Shown: positions 25,039 to 33,087 of the stretch, one piece after another
Numbering within the stretch: position 1 is the first letter of the stretch
How the letters are laid out: each line of letters opens with the position of its first letter
Assembly: GCA_036725605.1 (NCBI GenBank)
Contig: DAIMDW010000024.1
Location: forward strand, 1 to 64,000
DNA length: 64,000 bases
Direction of reading: 5' to 3'
Origin: CALBTQ01 sp036725605
GTDB taxonomy: Bacteria > Lernaellota > Lernaellaia > Lernaellales > Lernaellaceae
Position numbers and translations under genes: made by a program
The notes under the pieces: generated by a model
Told to the model about the DNA's origin: nothing
The model's database searches: none
What the model saw: the letters and a program-made list of their open reading frames with translations, nothing else

Positions 25039-26082
25039 TTACGACCAGACCTTGGCGCCAAGGCTGTTGATTTTGAGGATCAGATCGATCACGCGGTTGG
25101 CGTAGCCGATCTCGTTGTCGAACCAGGCGGCTACCTTGAAGAAGCCGTCGTCGACCGCCTGCGTCAGGCCCGCGTCGAACACCGCCGAATGCGGATTGCC
25201 GACGATATCGACCGAAACCAGCGGATCGGTTTCGTATTCGACGATGCCCTTCCACTGCTTGCTCGCCGCCGCTTTGGCGAAGACCTTGTTGATCTCTTCG
25301 ACCGAGGTCGGCTTGCTGGTGGTGAACGTCAAATCGGCGATCGAGCCATCGGGAATCGGCACCCGGTGCGCGCCGGTGTAGACCTTGCCCTCGAGGTTGG
25401 GCAGGACGCGCTCGACGGCCTTGCCCGCGTTGGTCCAGCTCGGGATGATCGACAGTCCGGCGGCGCGGCTGCGGCGCACGTCGGGGTGCGGGTAATCCAG
25501 CAGGCGCTGGTCGGAAGTGAACGCGTGCACGGCGGTGACGAACAGCATCTCGATGCCGAACGCGTCGTCGAGCAGCTTGGCCAGCGGCGCGACCGCGTTG
25601 GTAGTGCACGACGTGGCGCTGATCACTTTTTCCTTGCCGGTGAGCTGGCCGTCGTTGACGCCCATGACCACCGACAGATCCACATCGTAGCCCGGGGGCG
25701 GGAATACGATCACTTTTTTCGCGCCGGCTTTGAAGTGAGCGTCCAGATCCTTGCGCGTTTTCCACGCGCCGGTGGTGTCGACCACCAGATCCACGCCCAG
25801 CGCCTTCCACGGCAACTTGGTGTTGTCGCGTTCGCCCAGAATGCGGATATGGTCCTTGCCGAAGTGCAGGACCTGATTACCCTTGTCGTCCACCAGGATC
25901 TTCACCTGGTTTTTCGGGTATGCGCCATGCACTGAGTCGAAGCGCAAATTAGCCGCCAGCAGCGCCGGATTCACCACGTCGTTGATTGCGACGAAGTTGA
26001 AATCGACCTTGCGGCGTTTGGCTTCGCGAAGAAACGCGCGACCGGTGCGGCCGAAGCCGTTGATACCTACTCGTATAGCCAT
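25039..26082 (-). CDS. Second, divergent GAPDH-family dehydrogenase
   Basis: A protein of 347 residues; the start MAIRVGINGFGR is preceded by TGGAGGTTGGT. It keeps INGFGRTGR, a catalytic Cys159 in SATSCTTN, DTTGAW, and AWFDNEIGYANR. It differs from the classical enzyme where that has KYDSIHG (here RFDSVHG), SNASC (here SATSC) and INDL (here INDV). It may be a gluconeogenic, NADP-preferring or alternative-substrate (for example erythrose-4-phosphate) dehydrogenase. It lies immediately upstream of the canonical gap gene. Confidence 0.88.
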   Translation of the reverse strand: MAIRVGINGFGRTGRAFLREAKRRKVDFNFVAINDVVNPALLAANLRFDSVHGAYPKNQVKILVDDKGNQVLHFGKDHIRILGERDNTKLPWKALGVDLVVDTTGAWKTRKDLDAHFKAGAKKVIVFPPPGYDVDLSVVMGVNDGQLTGKEKVISATSCTTNAVAPLAKLLDDAFGIEMLFVTAVHAFTSDQRLLDYPHPDVRRSRAAGLSIIPSWTNAGKAVERVLPNLEGKVYTGAHRVPIPDGSIADLTFTTSKPTSVEEINKVFAKAAASKQWKGIVEYETDPLVSVDIVGNPHSAVFDAGLTQAVDDGFFKVAAWFDNEIGYANRVIDLILKINSLGAKVWS

Positions 26083-26303
26083 ACCAACCTCCATTTATTT
26101 AATGAGGAATCGGGCACCGGTTTTAACTCTGATTTTAAAGATATGCAAGCAGATTCGATCATCGTTCCCGGCGCCGCCTGACCATTGTGAACTTGTCTTT
26201 TACCCCAACAATGATTAACCACATATATAAACATCGGATCCGGCAAAAAAAAGGACCGGAAAATAAAAAACATTAAAAAAATCAGATAGAAAAGGAATAC
26301 CAG

Positions 26304-26723
26304 ATGGACATGAAAATCACTTTCCCCGGCAATGTGCGCGTCAACGCGGAAATCGGCGGCCTGGTCGTGCAGACCGATCAACCCATGATGGCCGGCGGCG
26401 ACGGCTCGGCCCCCTCGCCGTTCACGCTCTTTTTGGCCTCGCTGGGAACCTGCGCCGGGTTTTATATCGCCAGCTTCCTCAACAGCCGCCACATCTCAAC
26501 CGACCAGGTCAGCCTGGTACAGCGGAATGAGTTCGATCCGCAAACCCACAAACTGACCGGCGTGAAATTGATCATCGAAACCGCGCCGGAGTTCCCGGCC
26601 AAATATCACAGCGCGCTGATCCGCGCCGCCTCGATGTGCGCGGTCAAAAAGGCGCTGGAGAATCCCCCGCAAATCGACGTCGAGGTTTTCGGCGGCGACT
26701 CGCAACAGGCGGTGAATGAATAA
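26304..26723 (+). CDS. OsmC-family peroxiredoxin-like protein
   Basis: A protein of 139 residues with AAAGGAATACC before the ATG. OsmC/Ohr family members reduce organic hydroperoxides with two Cys; here Cys lie in LGTCAGFYIA and AASMCAVKKAL. The pattern GGDGSAPSPFTLFLASLGTCAGFY is characteristic of the OsmC fold, which is a domain-swapped dimer. It is a single gene divergent from the GAPDH pair. The substrate, a peroxide or redox thiol, is inferred from family only. Confidence 0.88.
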   Translation: MDMKITFPGNVRVNAEIGGLVVQTDQPMMAGGDGSAPSPFTLFLASLGTCAGFYIASFLNSRHISTDQVSLVQRNEFDPQTHKLTGVKLIIETAPEFPAKYHSALIRAASMCAVKKALENPPQIDVEVFGGDSQQAVNE

Positions 26724-26995
26724 TGACAGGTGAATTGTCTTCCTGAACTTGTTTCAGGATCTGGTTCCAATCACGCACAGCTTTCGCCTGGCGGCGAAAA
26801 CCATGGCACACGGAAAGAGCGTCCTTCATCCGTGTGCCACACTTTTGGCGATAGCCAAAGGTGTGCTTGACGCAACCAGATCCTTGAGTCGAGCCCAAGG
26901 AGGACGGAAAAGATCGTTATCCTGAAACAAGTTCGGGGCTAACCTTCCAGGAAATCCGTCTGCCCAGCGGCGTCGCTTTGGGTTATGCTGGCGCG
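26724..26995. repeat. Repeat-rich spacer (family B copies)
   Basis: It contains two hairpin elements: CACAGCTTTCGCCTGGCGGCG (about 26775-26795) and the family B copy CACTTTTGGCGATAGCCAAAGG (about 26831-26865, inverted). GTTTCAGGAT-type segments are repeated near 26750 and 26925. No gene is seen. Confidence 0.55.
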
Positions 26996-27679
26996 ATGAA
27001 AAAGTTGGCGCTGACCGCGGCGGGCGTGGCGCTGGCGATCGTCGCGATATACGCGATCGTCTACCGACTGACCGCACCGCCCCACGACGACGTGTACTTT
27101 GACGCGCTGCCGCTGGCGGACGATCCGACGCAGGTGAATCTGCGCGACGCCGCGCCGATCAAGGTGGCTTTTGAGCGCGGCGAGGCGATGTTGTATCCGC
27201 AGGCGGCGTATCGGCTGGCGGGCAAGGTGTGCGGTCTGAACCATCTGAAGCACAGCCTGTACGAGGATCTGATTCCCTACGACCTGTGCGCGATGTGGGG
27301 GCGGCTGGCCACCGAGGACATGCGCGGCACGGTGACCTTCAAGCACGATTCGCTGCGCTTTTCGTGGTACCGCATCAAGCCCGGCGCGCCGGTCGACCAG
27401 CACTACGTCGGCACGCATTTCTCCAACAGCCATCTGCTGTGCGCCGACGATAACCTGCGTCGCGCGCTGGGGCGGCTGGGGCGCAACGACGAGTTCGAGC
27501 TGACCGGCTACCTGATCAACGCGCACATCATGCTCGACGGCCAAAAGCGCGAATGGAACACGAGCATGATCCGCACCGACGGCGGCCCCGGCGCCTGCGA
27601 GACGATCTACGTCACCTCGCTCAAACACGACGGCAAGCTGTACGGCGCGGTGACGGAACCGGCCGGAAACGATCAATAA
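26996..27679 (+). CDS. Membrane-anchored hypothetical protein
   Basis: A protein of 227 residues starting at MKKLALTA; an in-frame start 18 bases upstream is possible. One N-terminal membrane segment (LTAAGVALAIVAIYAIVYRL) anchors an extracytoplasmic domain with Cys pairs (KVCGLNHLKH, YDLCAMWG, LLCADDN, GACETIYV). The run AYRLAGKVCGLNH resembles a small periplasmic domain seen in several deltaproteobacterial hypotheticals, but no name can be given. Confidence 0.65.
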   Translation: MKKLALTAAGVALAIVAIYAIVYRLTAPPHDDVYFDALPLADDPTQVNLRDAAPIKVAFERGEAMLYPQAAYRLAGKVCGLNHLKHSLYEDLIPYDLCAMWGRLATEDMRGTVTFKHDSLRFSWYRIKPGAPVDQHYVGTHFSNSHLLCADDNLRRALGRLGRNDEFELTGYLINAHIMLDGQKREWNTSMIRTDGGPGACETIYVTSLKHDGKLYGAVTEPAGNDQ

Positions 27680-27720
27680 TCGATCCCGTTTTTAAAATCG
27701 TCTGCCGTGCCCGGACTTTG

Positions 27721-28701
27721 TCAAAGGGACTTGCCGACAATCTTTTTAATCCAATCGCGATAGTTGGTCACTTTGGTGTATACCCCATAAAATCCGGCCA
27801 TTGCGCATCCATAGCCCCAACTTACTATCCCGACCTGATAATGTTTGCCGTTTTTATCCGTAAAAAATATCGGCCCGCCCGAATCGCCCTGACAACTGTC
27901 TTTTCCTCCTTGTGGGTATCCGGCACAAAACATATTTTTCGTCAAATTATCTCCATAAGCCACTCGACAAACGTCAGCCGTTATTATCGGCACGTCCACC
28001 TGTCTTAATCTCATTGGATAGACGCCTTTTTCCGTTTCCCCCCAACCGATGATCGTTGCCTTTTCTTTGATAATGACCGAATTTTTTTCATCGGGAGCCC
28101 AAAAACCATCGATTGTGTTTTTCTTGGATTTTCGCGACAGCTTCAAAAGCGCAATGTCATTATTTTTGGTTTTCGAATCGTACTGCGGATGCAATATTAT
28201 TTTTTCCACATCGATCTTTTCTTTGTAAGTGGACAATTCGGAAAGATCGAGTAAGCCGATGGAGACACGATAATCGGACGGTTTCTTGGAATCTCTAAAA
28301 CAGTGCGCCGCTGTGAGAACATATTCGGGATGAATCAACGTGCCGCCACAATGATGTCCCTCGTCGGCAGCCCATAACAAGGAAGTCATCCACTGCCAAT
28401 TGTCCGTGGTTACTTTAAAACCCCCGTGGATTTTTGGCATCGCGATCAACGATGACAATCCGGCCAGATCCATGCTCAAAGGTTTGGCTTTGTCTCGTGA
28501 TTGCATCAAGTCCTGTTCCGGGAATTTGTCCGCTCGCGAAATGCCGGCCGAAAATTTGTCGGTCGCTTTTTCCGGCAATCCCGGCACCGCTTCCTGAGAA
28601 TCGCTGGACGGGGTTCTCGATGCGCATGCCAAACCAAGGCCCAAACACACCAGAAGAACCGAAAGAATCAATATTTTTCGATATGCATATTTGGAATACA
28701 T
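27721..28701 (-). CDS. Trypsin-like serine protease lipoprotein
   Basis: A protein of 326 residues starting at MYSKYAYR, after a purine-rich GGGGGGGAAATC. The signal ends LGLA|C, a slightly atypical lipobox. The S1 (chymotrypsin) domain begins near residue 95 (IHGGFKVTTDNWQWMTSLL) and has the full catalytic triad: His in TAAHC, Asp in NNDIALLKLS, Ser in CQGDSGGPIFF. The residue 6 before the catalytic Ser is Asp (KDSCQGDSGG), as in trypsins that cleave after Lys/Arg. Disulfide Cys pairs match animal-type trypsins. It is exported and probably anchored by lipid. Confidence 0.9.
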   Translation of the reverse strand: MYSKYAYRKILILSVLLVCLGLGLACASRTPSSDSQEAVPGLPEKATDKFSAGISRADKFPEQDLMQSRDKAKPLSMDLAGLSSLIAMPKIHGGFKVTTDNWQWMTSLLWAADEGHHCGGTLIHPEYVLTAAHCFRDSKKPSDYRVSIGLLDLSELSTYKEKIDVEKIILHPQYDSKTKNNDIALLKLSRKSKKNTIDGFWAPDEKNSVIIKEKATIIGWGETEKGVYPMRLRQVDVPIITADVCRVAYGDNLTKNMFCAGYPQGGKDSCQGDSGGPIFFTDKNGKHYQVGIVSWGYGCAMAGFYGVYTKVTNYRDWIKKIVGKSL

Positions 28702-28716
28702 GATTTCCCCCCCCAT

Positions 28717-29042
28717 TCATCGGTTAATTGATTGGATAATTATATCTACAAGATAATAAGTCCCATCGTTTCAGGAATGAGTTTTTTCAGCCCAGGCAAG
28801 GGCTTTCAGCACGTATATTCAATAGGAAAATCTCTTTATCCCGCTCGTGGAGAGGTTTGCACCGCAACTCGTCAGATTGCCCTATTTCTATAACGCGTGA
28901 AAACGATGTTATCAAGCCAATATTTCCCTCGTTTTTTAATACATGACTTTCCCTCGCTTTTGTCGGTCGATAATTGCTTTTTGGATCGAAGCATGCTCCG
29001 ATACCGCACGGAAATTCGCACGGAAAGGACGACCCGCACGCC
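28717..29042. other. Spacer with no convincing gene
   Basis: A divergent intergenic region between the protease and methyltransferase genes. The ORFs present are weakly supported and overlap repeated GCGCACGGAAAG-type sequence; no promoter or RNA motif is clear. Confidence 0.4.
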
Positions 29043-29909
29043 ATGAACGTTCAGACGCTGATAGCCGATTTCGCGCGGGCCTGGCTGGCGCCGTTGGATG
29101 AGTTGCCGTTGCGCATGCTCGATCAACCGAGGGCGGTCGCCGCGCCGGACGACGCCGCGCTCGTCGCGCTGTTCGCCCAACGCGAAGCGCTACCGCATCT
29201 ACTGACCGACGAAGCCACGCGTGCGGCGGCGATCAACGCGTTCACGGCGCGCGCCCTGCGGTATCTGCGCCTGCGCAATCAGTATCTGTTGTTCGAGTCG
29301 ACGCAGATACGCGCGCTGCATCTGCTGCACGCGCAAACGCTCAACGCCTTGGCCAACGCGCTGTTCAACGCGGCGACGGTCGCGGCGGTCGCGGCGGAAG
29401 CGCAACGGCTGCTGGGCGAATACCGCACGGCGCTGGCGGCGATCGTGCGTTCGCTGGTCGAGACGAACGGCAGCGCGGCGTTCGTCTACAGCGAGCCGGT
29501 GTGCAGCCTGTACACGCCGGAGCTGCAACTGCGGATGCTCGGGGTCGCCGTCGCCGAGCTGGTCGCGCCGGTGCTGGATCTGGGTTGCGGCGAAAACGCG
29601 GCGTTGGTGCATCACCTGCGCGCGCAGGGGGTCGACGCGCAAGGCGTGGACCTCGAGGTCGAACCCAACGAGTTTTTGCACCGCGCCGATTGGTTTTCGT
29701 TCGAATTGGGCGAAAAGCGGTGGGGCGCGATTCTATCGCACCAGGGATTTACCTTGCACTTCCAACATCACCACCTGCGGCGCAACGGGCATCCGGAACG
29801 CTACGCACATCGCTTCATGGACATCATGCGCGCGCTCGCGCCCGGCGGACGCTTCCTGTACGCGCCCCGCGTCCCGTTCTTCGAGGAAGTGCTCGCCAAC
29901 CAGGAATAA
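29043..29909 (+). CDS. Class I SAM-dependent methyltransferase with long helical N-terminal region
   Basis: A protein of 288 residues starting at MNVQTLIAD. Residues ~1-160 are helical and Ala/Leu/Arg-rich, and the SAM domain follows with VLDLGCGENAALVHHLRAQGVDAQGVDLE and a later PGGRFLYAPR. Parts resemble rRNA-type methyltransferases, but the acceptor is unknown. The last codons (LANQE) and the TAA are supplied by family A repeat copy 3, which starts at 29900, so the 3' end has been altered by repeat insertion. Confidence 0.75.
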   Translation: MNVQTLIADFARAWLAPLDELPLRMLDQPRAVAAPDDAALVALFAQREALPHLLTDEATRAAAINAFTARALRYLRLRNQYLLFESTQIRALHLLHAQTLNALANALFNAATVAAVAAEAQRLLGEYRTALAAIVRSLVETNGSAAFVYSEPVCSLYTPELQLRMLGVAVAELVAPVLDLGCGENAALVHHLRAQGVDAQGVDLEVEPNEFLHRADWFSFELGEKRWGAILSHQGFTLHFQHHHLRRNGHPERYAHRFMDIMRALAPGGRFLYAPRVPFFEEVLANQE

Positions 29910-30070
29910 TTCCCGGACCCATGTTTCATTCATTGTGTGAAGCCGTATCCAGCGCTGACGCGCACGGATGCATGAAGATAGCTGTACGTCATGCCCGCGT
30001 AGGCGGGCCTGCCCTCCGTAGTTTCAACGAAGGCGGGCTTCCAGGACCGGCAAATACTTTCCCTGACCTT
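29900..30070. repeat. Interspersed repeat family A, copy 3
   Basis: CCAGGAATAATTCCCGGACC, then a CGCTGACGCGCACGGATGCAT segment, then GTCATGCCCGCGTAGGCGGG...GCGGGCTTCCAGG, ending CCCTGACCTT. It ends at the 3' end of the DUF362 gene. Confidence 0.75.
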
Positions 30071-30071
30071 T

Positions 30072-31394
30072 TTACGCCGCCGTATACAGCCGCAACGCTT
30101 CGAGGTAGATGCGCTCGCGCGTGGCTTTCTTGCCGAAGATGTTGAACAGGTTGTCGAGCATGATGAAGAAATCTTCCTTCATGTGGAACGGCGGCAGCCA
30201 ATCGCCGATGAAAATGTCCGACAGGCTCGCACCCTTGAGACGCACGCCCTTGTCGATGCGCCCCAGGCCCAGGTGCTCGGCCATTTTCAACTGCAGCACC
30301 GGCCCGAAGTTCATCACCTTGGACATGACGTAATCGTTGGCCGTGTAGTCGTCGCCGGCGAGCAGGAAGTACTTGTTGGCCGGCGTGCGGCTCTTGATGT
30401 CGATGGTGATGCCCGGGTTCACCGGCTCGACGTGCGGGCCGCTGCCTTCGACGCCGATCGAGCAATCGACGATCGAGAAATCCTGTTTGCCTTCGCCGAT
30501 GCGATAGCGGTGCGCGTCGAGGAACGCGCCGGTGATGCCGATGTCCGCGTAGCCGGCCATCGTCGCGTGCGCGTACACCGCGTGCAGCTTCTGGCGCACG
30601 AAGCCCGCGCCCATCGGATCGTGCACCGGCACGATGCCGACGTAATTTTTCATCGAACCGGTGAACACCGCCCACAGGTGGCTTTTGATCACCGGCAACG
30701 AAATCACGTGGTCGGCCTCGTACCAATGCTTGCTGACCAGCAGGCCGTCAGCAACGACCTCGTCGGTGGCGCACGAGGGAATGCGCGCCCACTGGTCGGT
30801 CTGGTTCAGACAGATCAGCTCGCACTTGCCCGCGCCGTATTTGGTGTTGAGATAATCGACCGCGGCGGCGAGGTTGGTCGCCCCGTGGAAATTGTTGTCG
30901 TTCAGGAAGTAGACGATCGACCAATCCCAGCTTTCGCCCTGCGCGCCTTCGCCGATGGTCACCTTCGCCGCGCCCGCTTCCAGGCACATTTCGGCGACGG
31001 CCGCGGCCAGCTCGGCTTTGGTGCATTCGCCGCTGGCGCCCAAAAAGCCGCGGTTGCCCAGGCCGAGGGACACGAAATTCGGCTTGATGAACACGGTCGA
31101 GCCGGTCAGCGAATTTTTGGTGATGCCCATGGTGGTCATCGCCAGGCGCGTCTGGTCGAACAGTTCGCTGAGTTCGTCGAACAACAGCGCGTGAACGTTC
31201 GAGCGCTCCGTGGGCGTGCTGTCGTCGTCGTCGTCATCGTCGCCGCTCAGATCGGGCGGCTCGTGGTTGTTGATGTCGTCGTCGTTGTCGTCGTCATCGT
31301 CTCCGGATCCGCAACCGATCATCGACGACATGGTCGCTCCGGCACAGGCGCCGGCGCCGAGTTTGAGGAAGTGGCGGCGAGTGAACTTGGACAT
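30072..31394 (-). CDS. Tat-exported DUF362 lipoprotein with Asp-rich linker
   Basis: A protein of 440 residues, with AAGGAGACGATCC before the ATG. A twin-arginine signal (TRRHFLKLGAGACAGATMSSMIG|C) carries a lipoprotein Cys, followed by an Asp-rich linker (GDDDDDNDDDIN, then DDDDDDD) before the folded part. The rest is a DUF362 domain (IKPNFVSLGLGNRGF, ECTKAELAAAVAEMC, VGIVPVHDPMGAG), a family often associated with iron-sulfur or metal-dependent redox functions. The linker sits directly after the lipid-anchored Cys, as in two other lipoproteins in this window. Confidence 0.82.
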   Translation of the reverse strand: MSKFTRRHFLKLGAGACAGATMSSMIGCGSGDDDDDNDDDINNHEPPDLSGDDDDDDDSTPTERSNVHALLFDELSELFDQTRLAMTTMGITKNSLTGSTVFIKPNFVSLGLGNRGFLGASGECTKAELAAAVAEMCLEAGAAKVTIGEGAQGESWDWSIVYFLNDNNFHGATNLAAAVDYLNTKYGAGKCELICLNQTDQWARIPSCATDEVVADGLLVSKHWYEADHVISLPVIKSHLWAVFTGSMKNYVGIVPVHDPMGAGFVRQKLHAVYAHATMAGYADIGITGAFLDAHRYRIGEGKQDFSIVDCSIGVEGSGPHVEPVNPGITIDIKSRTPANKYFLLAGDDYTANDYVMSKVMNFGPVLQLKMAEHLGLGRIDKGVRLKGASLSDIFIGDWLPPFHMKEDFFIMLDNLFNIFGKKATRERIYLEALRLYTAA

Positions 31395-31608
31395 GGATCG
31401 TCTCCTTGGTTCAGAGGTATTCCACAGCTTCCGATCGAACGGCGAGCGTCCTTTTTTCCATCACGCTCCCGGCGCGGCCCACGAACGCCGAAGGGTAAGG
31501 TTAAATGATTCTTCGCTTTCGCGCAATTGCGGAGGGGTCGACGGCCGACGTCGTCCTTCCGGGCGTAACAATAAAATTTCTTGCTTAACATAACTTTTCG
31601 GAAAAAAT
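31395..31608. other. Spacer, nothing clear
   Basis: About 210 bases between the DUF362 gene and a possible small ORF on the same strand. No gene or repeat is recognised. Confidence 0.35.
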
Positions 31609-31698
31609 TTATCGCTCGGGAGGCAAGGGCGCGCCGTCGCCGATGGTCGAAAAGATATTGGCCACGGCGGACAAGATGTCGGCGGCCGACTGAATCAC
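31609..31698 (-). CDS. Possible 29-residue peptide overlapping lipoprotein stop
   Basis: A GTG overlaps the ATGTGA at the end of the lipoprotein gene and opens a frame of 29 codons (VIQSAADILSAVANIF, then an acidic-to-proline tail PLPPER) ending TAA. The amphipathic content is plausible, but no independent ribosome binding site is seen apart from translational coupling. It may be a chance ORF. Confidence 0.25.
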   Translation of the reverse strand: MIQSAADILSAVANIFSTIGDGAPLPPER

Positions 31699-32609
31699 AT
31701 CCCCGGCTTGAGTTCGTATTTGAATTTACGGTCGGGCACGAACATATATTTACGGCCGTCGGTGCAGAAGGCGATTTCCACCTGGCGCACGGCCGGTTCG
31801 GTGATGGTGATCGAATACATCGTGTCGGGATGTTCGATGAGGGTGCGCCGCTGAGTATTGGTGTCCACCTTCACCGCGTTGATCAACCATTGACCTTTGG
31901 GGGTATTGGACAGCTGGACCTTGCTGAAGGTCGTGTTTTTCTCGCCGATGATTTTGGTGCCGAACGCCGACGCGCTACGATTCATCTGATCGGCGCCGGG
32001 AATGTGCTTGAGAATGGTGGATGAGTCGAGGCCCATTTCGAAGTTGTCGGGCGTGATCGACGAGCCGGCGATGGCCGGGAACACGACCTTGACCGTGGTG
32101 GTCAGGCATTCGCCGGAGGGGTCGATGGCGAAGACGCCGCCCGCATCGATCGTGGCCATTTCGGTGTCGGTGTAATCGTAGCTGAACTGCAGGTAGTGGA
32201 TCGGGGCGCGCCGCGGTTGATTGACGTACACTTCCAGGTGCGCGCCCTTGCGTTCCATGCGGAATTCGCCGTCGCGATCCTGATAGCTGCCGTGTTTCAT
32301 CTGAAAAAACGTCGTGGCTAAACGGACCGAACCGTCGGGTGTCCAGAGCAGATCGTCGGTGCGGCTCAGGGTGCGCCAACCCTGCCATTCGAGACGCTCG
32401 ATCTTGCGGTCGGGGCCGATGCGCAATTTCGCGGTCATCGCCAGCGGTTTGTTGTCGTAGATCAACTCCGCCGAGCCGGTATACGAACCGGTAATATCGA
32501 CGGGAAACTCGGCGGCGGCTTTTTCCGCCTCGGCCTGCTCGTCCTTGCTGCAGGCGACGGCCAACACGAGAACCGCAAACAACAATACTATCGGTAACCA
32601 TTTCCGCAT
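31695..32609 (-). CDS. Lipoprotein (hypothetical)
   Basis: A protein of 304 residues with GGGAGGGG before the ATG and the signal VLAVA|C. The mature part is beta-rich with two mirror-like halves (SYTGSAELIYDNKPLAMTAKLRIGP, DYTDTEMATIDAGGVFAIDPSG, IEHPDTMYSITITEPAVRQVEIAFCTDGRKYMFVP). It is probably an envelope lipoprotein with a beta-sandwich domain. It is divergent from the riboswitch-controlled gene downstream. Confidence 0.75.
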   Translation of the reverse strand: MRKWLPIVLLFAVLVLAVACSKDEQAEAEKAAAEFPVDITGSYTGSAELIYDNKPLAMTAKLRIGPDRKIERLEWQGWRTLSRTDDLLWTPDGSVRLATTFFQMKHGSYQDRDGEFRMERKGAHLEVYVNQPRRAPIHYLQFSYDYTDTEMATIDAGGVFAIDPSGECLTTTVKVVFPAIAGSSITPDNFEMGLDSSTILKHIPGADQMNRSASAFGTKIIGEKNTTFSKVQLSNTPKGQWLINAVKVDTNTQRRTLIEHPDTMYSITITEPAVRQVEIAFCTDGRKYMFVPDRKFKYELKPGM

Positions 32610-32873
32610 GGCGCTACCCCTCCCTTTTCTTGCCGATTATTCATCCTATCGAAAATTATGCAGCAGTCCGCAAGCGCTTTTTGTTTCTTTCGAGCAAAAA
32701 ATATCATCGCAACTTTCCGTTTTGTAATGACCGATTGCGAAAATGTAATCCTCGAAAAACCGAGCCGGAAAGGTGACGAAAAAAACATCATTATTAATCA
32801 ATAGGTTACAAAAACGGAGAATTGGCCCGGATCTTGATTAGGATAAGGGCAGAGGCGCGCGAAACGCCTTGGG

Positions 32874-32962
32874 CACAACCGATAAAGGCAAACCCGTCGT
32901 GAGGCGGGGACGCAAAGCCATGGGTCTCGCGAAAGCGAGATCGCCAGGCCGCCGAAGTTGTG
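32874..32962 (+). promoter_or_regulatory. c-di-GMP-I (GEMM-I) riboswitch aptamer
   Basis: It contains the class-defining core GGCAAACC, then a P2 stem CCCGTC-GTGA-GGCGGG capped by a GNRA loop, then GACGCAAAGCC, then a P3 stem TCTCGC-GAAA-GCGAGA, then TCGCCAGGCCGCCG. The outer P1 stem is CACAAC (32874-32879) with GTTGTG (32957-32962). These blocks occur in the same order as in known GEMM-I aptamers. The aptamer lies in the 5' leader of the DUF4185-like gene at 33088. Confidence 0.9.
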
Positions 32963-33087
32963 GAGATGAACGAAGAGGCCGATCCGCATGTCGCGGGCGT
33001 GCCGAAAATGCCCGACCCGTCATTCTCCACAATGATGTTACGCAGACACAGCCGTCAGGCTGAACGTACGATTTGTGGAGAGCGACG
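32957..33087 (+). promoter_or_regulatory. Riboswitch expression platform with SD sequestration
   Basis: Three segments can pair in alternative ways. A = TTGTGGAGA at 32958-32966 overlaps the 3' strand of P1. B = TCTCCACAA at 33024-33032. C = TTGTGGAGA at 33073-33081 contains the ribosome binding site. B is perfectly complementary to both A and C. When ligand stabilises P1, A is held in P1, B can pair with C and hide the ribosome binding site; without ligand A pairs with B and C is free. The logic is inferred from base pairing. Confidence 0.7.

Noticed and set aside
32997..33060. A second riboswitch or tandem aptamer downstream of the first
   Set aside because: No second GGCAAACC or ACGCAAAGCC core is present; the sequence is better explained as the expression platform.
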